Positions 62,403 through 64,000 of a stretch of DNA of 64,000 nucleotides are shown here, in pieces (position 1 is the stretch's first letter; each line of letters starts with the position of its first letter). The translations under genes were made by a program, and so were the position numbers. The stretch lies in assembly GCF_900141635.1 (NCBI RefSeq), contig NZ_FSRH01000015.1, positions 20,937 to 84,936 of the forward strand, read 5' to 3'. The notes beneath the pieces were generated by a model. That model did no database searches, had not been told where the DNA came from, and saw only the letters and a program-made list of their open reading frames with translations. This DNA is from Peptoclostridium litorale DSM 5388 (GTDB taxonomy: Bacteria > Bacillota > Clostridia > Peptostreptococcales > Peptostreptococcaceae).

Positions 62403-63434
62403 ATGGATAAAAAGGTGCTTATAATAGGGCCGACTTTTTTTGACAAGAATGAAAGCGTCCAAAAAGCATTTATGCAGCTTGGATGGGATGCAAAAGTTCT
62501 GGGCTATTTGGAGGACGAACCCCTATACAACAGAGTATTGTCAAAGGTCGGGGTGGATTACTTCAAGAGCAAAAAACGAACGCTTTTTAATGAAATGATA
62601 GTCAAGGAATACAAGGAGTTCAAGCCGGAGATGGTATTCATACTGAAGGGAAATATACTGGACAGGCAGACACTCGATATAATGCGCGGCTCAAAAAGGG
62701 TGCTTTGGATGATGGACTCCATATTCAGGGTGCATGAAACCATGAAAAATATAGACCTTTATGACTACAGGTTCATGTACGAGAAAAAAGATGCGCAGAG
62801 ATTGTCGGAATCGGACATTAGTGCAAAGTTTCTTCCATGTGCGCTTGACGAACATGATTACTACCCTATTGTGGATGTAGAGCAGGATATAGACATAGTG
62901 TTTGTGGGATCCATGTATATTGAAAAAAGCGAAAACAGGGAACAGCTTTTGGATGGAATAATATCACGCTTTCCAGATCGGAACATACAGCTGTACGGGA
63001 AATACCTTCATATAAAAAGGCCCGACAGGCTTGTGAAATACTATTTAAAAAACTACAGGAGATATTACAAAAATGTCAATGTGAACACAAACGATGTAAA
63101 CAGGCTTTATGCGAGAGCCAAAATAGCAATAAACATGCACCACAGCCAGACCGAGTACTCTGCAAATCAAAGATTTTTTGAGCTCATGGGAAGCAAGGTA
63201 TTCCAAATAGTTGATGAAACGGAATATATAAGAAATGAATTTTTGCAAGGAGAAAATGTGGTATGCTTTGGAAACGTCGAAGAGCTTTTGGAAAAGGTGG
63301 AAGAATATATTGATGAAAGTGGAAAGAGGGAGAGAATCTCACAAAACGGATATGACGAGGTGCTCAGGAGCCATACTTTTAAAAACAGAATAGAAATGGT
63401 GCTTTCTGAAATATACGGCAGCGGGCAACTGTAA
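62403..63434 (+). CDS. CgeB-like family 1 glycosyltransferase, 343 aa
   Basis: This GT-B protein resembles CgeB/Glyco_trans_1_2 proteins. It opens KVLIIGPTFFDKNESVQKAF (residues 4-23), has an acceptor domain with RVLWMMDSIF (about 99) and FLPCALDEHDYYPI (about 142), then DIDIVFVGSMYIEKSENRE (about 161) and the donor-site segment INMHHSQTEYSANQRFFELMGS (about 243-264, quoted in part). No membrane segments are present. GGAG lies 12 bases upstream of the ATG, which is loose; TTG 62391 is too near. It ends the second cluster. Confidence 0.85.
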   Translation: MDKKVLIIGPTFFDKNESVQKAFMQLGWDAKVLGYLEDEPLYNRVLSKVGVDYFKSKKRTLFNEMIVKEYKEFKPEMVFILKGNILDRQTLDIMRGSKRVLWMMDSIFRVHETMKNIDLYDYRFMYEKKDAQRLSESDISAKFLPCALDEHDYYPIVDVEQDIDIVFVGSMYIEKSENREQLLDGIISRFPDRNIQLYGKYLHIKRPDRLVKYYLKNYRRYYKNVNVNTNDVNRLYARAKIAINMHHSQTEYSANQRFFELMGSKVFQIVDETEYIRNEFLQGENVVCFGNVEELLEKVEEYIDESGKRERISQNGYDEVLRSHTFKNRIEMVLSEIYGSGQL

Positions 63435-63445
63435 TATGGAATTTT

Positions 63446-63508
63446 ATAATAAAACCCCATGCAATCTCAACACACGCGAGATTGCATGGGGTTTTATTAT
63501 AAAAAAAA
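63446..63508 (+). terminator. Strong terminator after the CgeB-like gene
   Basis: A 23-base perfect stem begins ATAATAAAACCCC (63446) and its partner ends GGGGTTTTATTAT (63500), with loop AACACACGC. It works in either direction. Confidence 0.92.
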
Positions 63509-63847
63509 TTTAAACTAGGGCTTTGGTAGGATGTACTGATGTCTGCTTGGATTATATACTATACATGCCTAAATTTAATCTGGAGTTAAATTCACTTGAA
63601 TAAATCATTGAAACCCGACTTTTTCGACTGCGAATTTTGAATTTTGAGTACATAGTTTGCCTTGTCTTGGAAAATGTAATCGAGAACGTGGTGCAATTAT
63701 GCCTAAAAACATGAATTTGTCGATTTATGGCTGCTAGCTTTGAGGGCCATAATTTTTGAATGCGAAAAATGAAATGGGTTTCCATAGGGAGATGATTTGA
63801 CTCTGATATTTCAGGCAAAATTTATTTCAAAAGAGGTGGAAATCTTT
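63509..63847. other. Long AT-rich leader region before the last gene
   Basis: This is about 340 bases without a gene. TTATGGC (about 63726) and GCCATAA (about 63748) form a hairpin followed by TTTTTG, resembling an attenuator-type terminator inside a leader. No riboswitch consensus was recognised. Confidence 0.35.
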
Positions 63848-64000
63848 ATGAAATTGAACAAGAAGGCAGTATCACTCATTATGGTTGCCGCAATGGTTAT
63901 GGGAAGCTTCTCATTTGCAGCAGACTTGGAGGATTATTCATACGGGGAGGGTGAATTAGTAGTTAAAAGAAGCTCCAGCGTGAAATTCGATAGAAATAAA
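63848..64000 (+). CDS. Secreted protein, N-terminal part (runs off the window end)
   Basis: The first 51 codons are visible. They give a typical signal peptide (basic LNKK, hydrophobic core, cleavage near SFAADL at residue 24-26) followed by DLEDYSYGEG and a charged start. AGAGGTGG precedes the ATG at good spacing. By analogy with the SLH proteins at 1273 and 2558 it may be another surface protein, but no domain is visible yet. Confidence 0.75.
   Translation, partial: MKLNKKAVSLIMVAAMVMGSFSFAADLEDYSYGEGELVVKRSSSVKFDRNK

Noticed and set aside
1..64000. CRISPR arrays, tRNA or rRNA genes, prophage or replication origin
   Set aside because: No regularly spaced direct repeats, cloverleaf-like sequences, rRNA-like stretches, phage structural genes or DnaA-box clusters were noticed. 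The FN3 repeats and REP-like copies are not CRISPRs.

Overview
The window reads as a chromosome segment of an anaerobic, low-to-mid GC Gram-positive bacterium of class Clostridia. It has S-layer-homology (SLH) surface proteins, strong AAGGAGG ribosome sites, frequent ATA and AGG codons, and bacterial-tyrosine-kinase (Wzy-type) capsule genes. A Peptostreptococcaceae-like host such as Peptoclostridium is a guess; the sequence does not prove it. No rRNA, tRNA or CRISPR array was seen.

Layout. (1) 1-6756: end of a capsule regulatory unit (CpsD kinase tail, CpsB phosphatase), two secreted SLH proteins, one with three fibronectin-III repeats, and a small membrane-anchored coiled-coil protein. (2) 6880-26587: a Wzy-dependent surface polysaccharide cluster. 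It opens with a near-consensus promoter and a UDP-HexNAc 4,6-dehydratase, followed by a terminator. After that comes a markedly AT-rich block (9092-26525): initiating transferase, reductase, glycosyltransferases, TupA-like ATP-grasp, CapA-like protein, Wzy, Wzx, then the CapE/F/G, CapI and Ugd sugar-nucleotide enzymes. The predicted building blocks are a QuiNAc-like initiating sugar, L-FucNAc, and GlcA or GalA. (3) 26673-39064: an accessory region. It contains a duplicated DUF4301 gene, a duplicated small membrane exporter, a RAYT (REP-associated) transposase with a broken copy and its repeats, an IS66 remnant, a Fic protein, a fused MntA-HepT-like protein and a DUF4143 ATPase. The housekeeping dprA-comM pair sits among them. 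(4) 39320-42919: VanZ-like protein, galE, and a papain-family cell-surface protease.

(5) 43198-50917: a compact five-gene exopolysaccharide synthase operon. It encodes a GH8-like hydrolase, a four-TM protein with a degenerate GGDEF domain that keeps the c-di-GMP I-site, a DUF2334 deacetylase-like protein, a processive GT2 synthase without PilZ, and a BcsB-like protein carrying an N-terminal SPOR domain. This is the most interesting system here. It resembles the logic of Pel (PelD) and Listeria Pss, in which c-di-GMP is read by a dead GGDEF receptor, but it has its own gene set.

(6) 50947-63434: a second Wzy-type cluster with native base composition: aminotransferase, kinase, Wzz-like adaptor, a second 4,6-dehydratase, PglC-like transferase, GT2, GT4, Wzy, a secreted protein of a family I otherwise associate with actinobacteria, and a MurJ-type flippase on the opposite strand, plus a CgeB-like glycosyltransferase. 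The dehydratase, aminotransferase and transferase suggest a bacillosamine-like 4-amino-6-deoxy initiating sugar. The window ends inside another secreted-protein gene.
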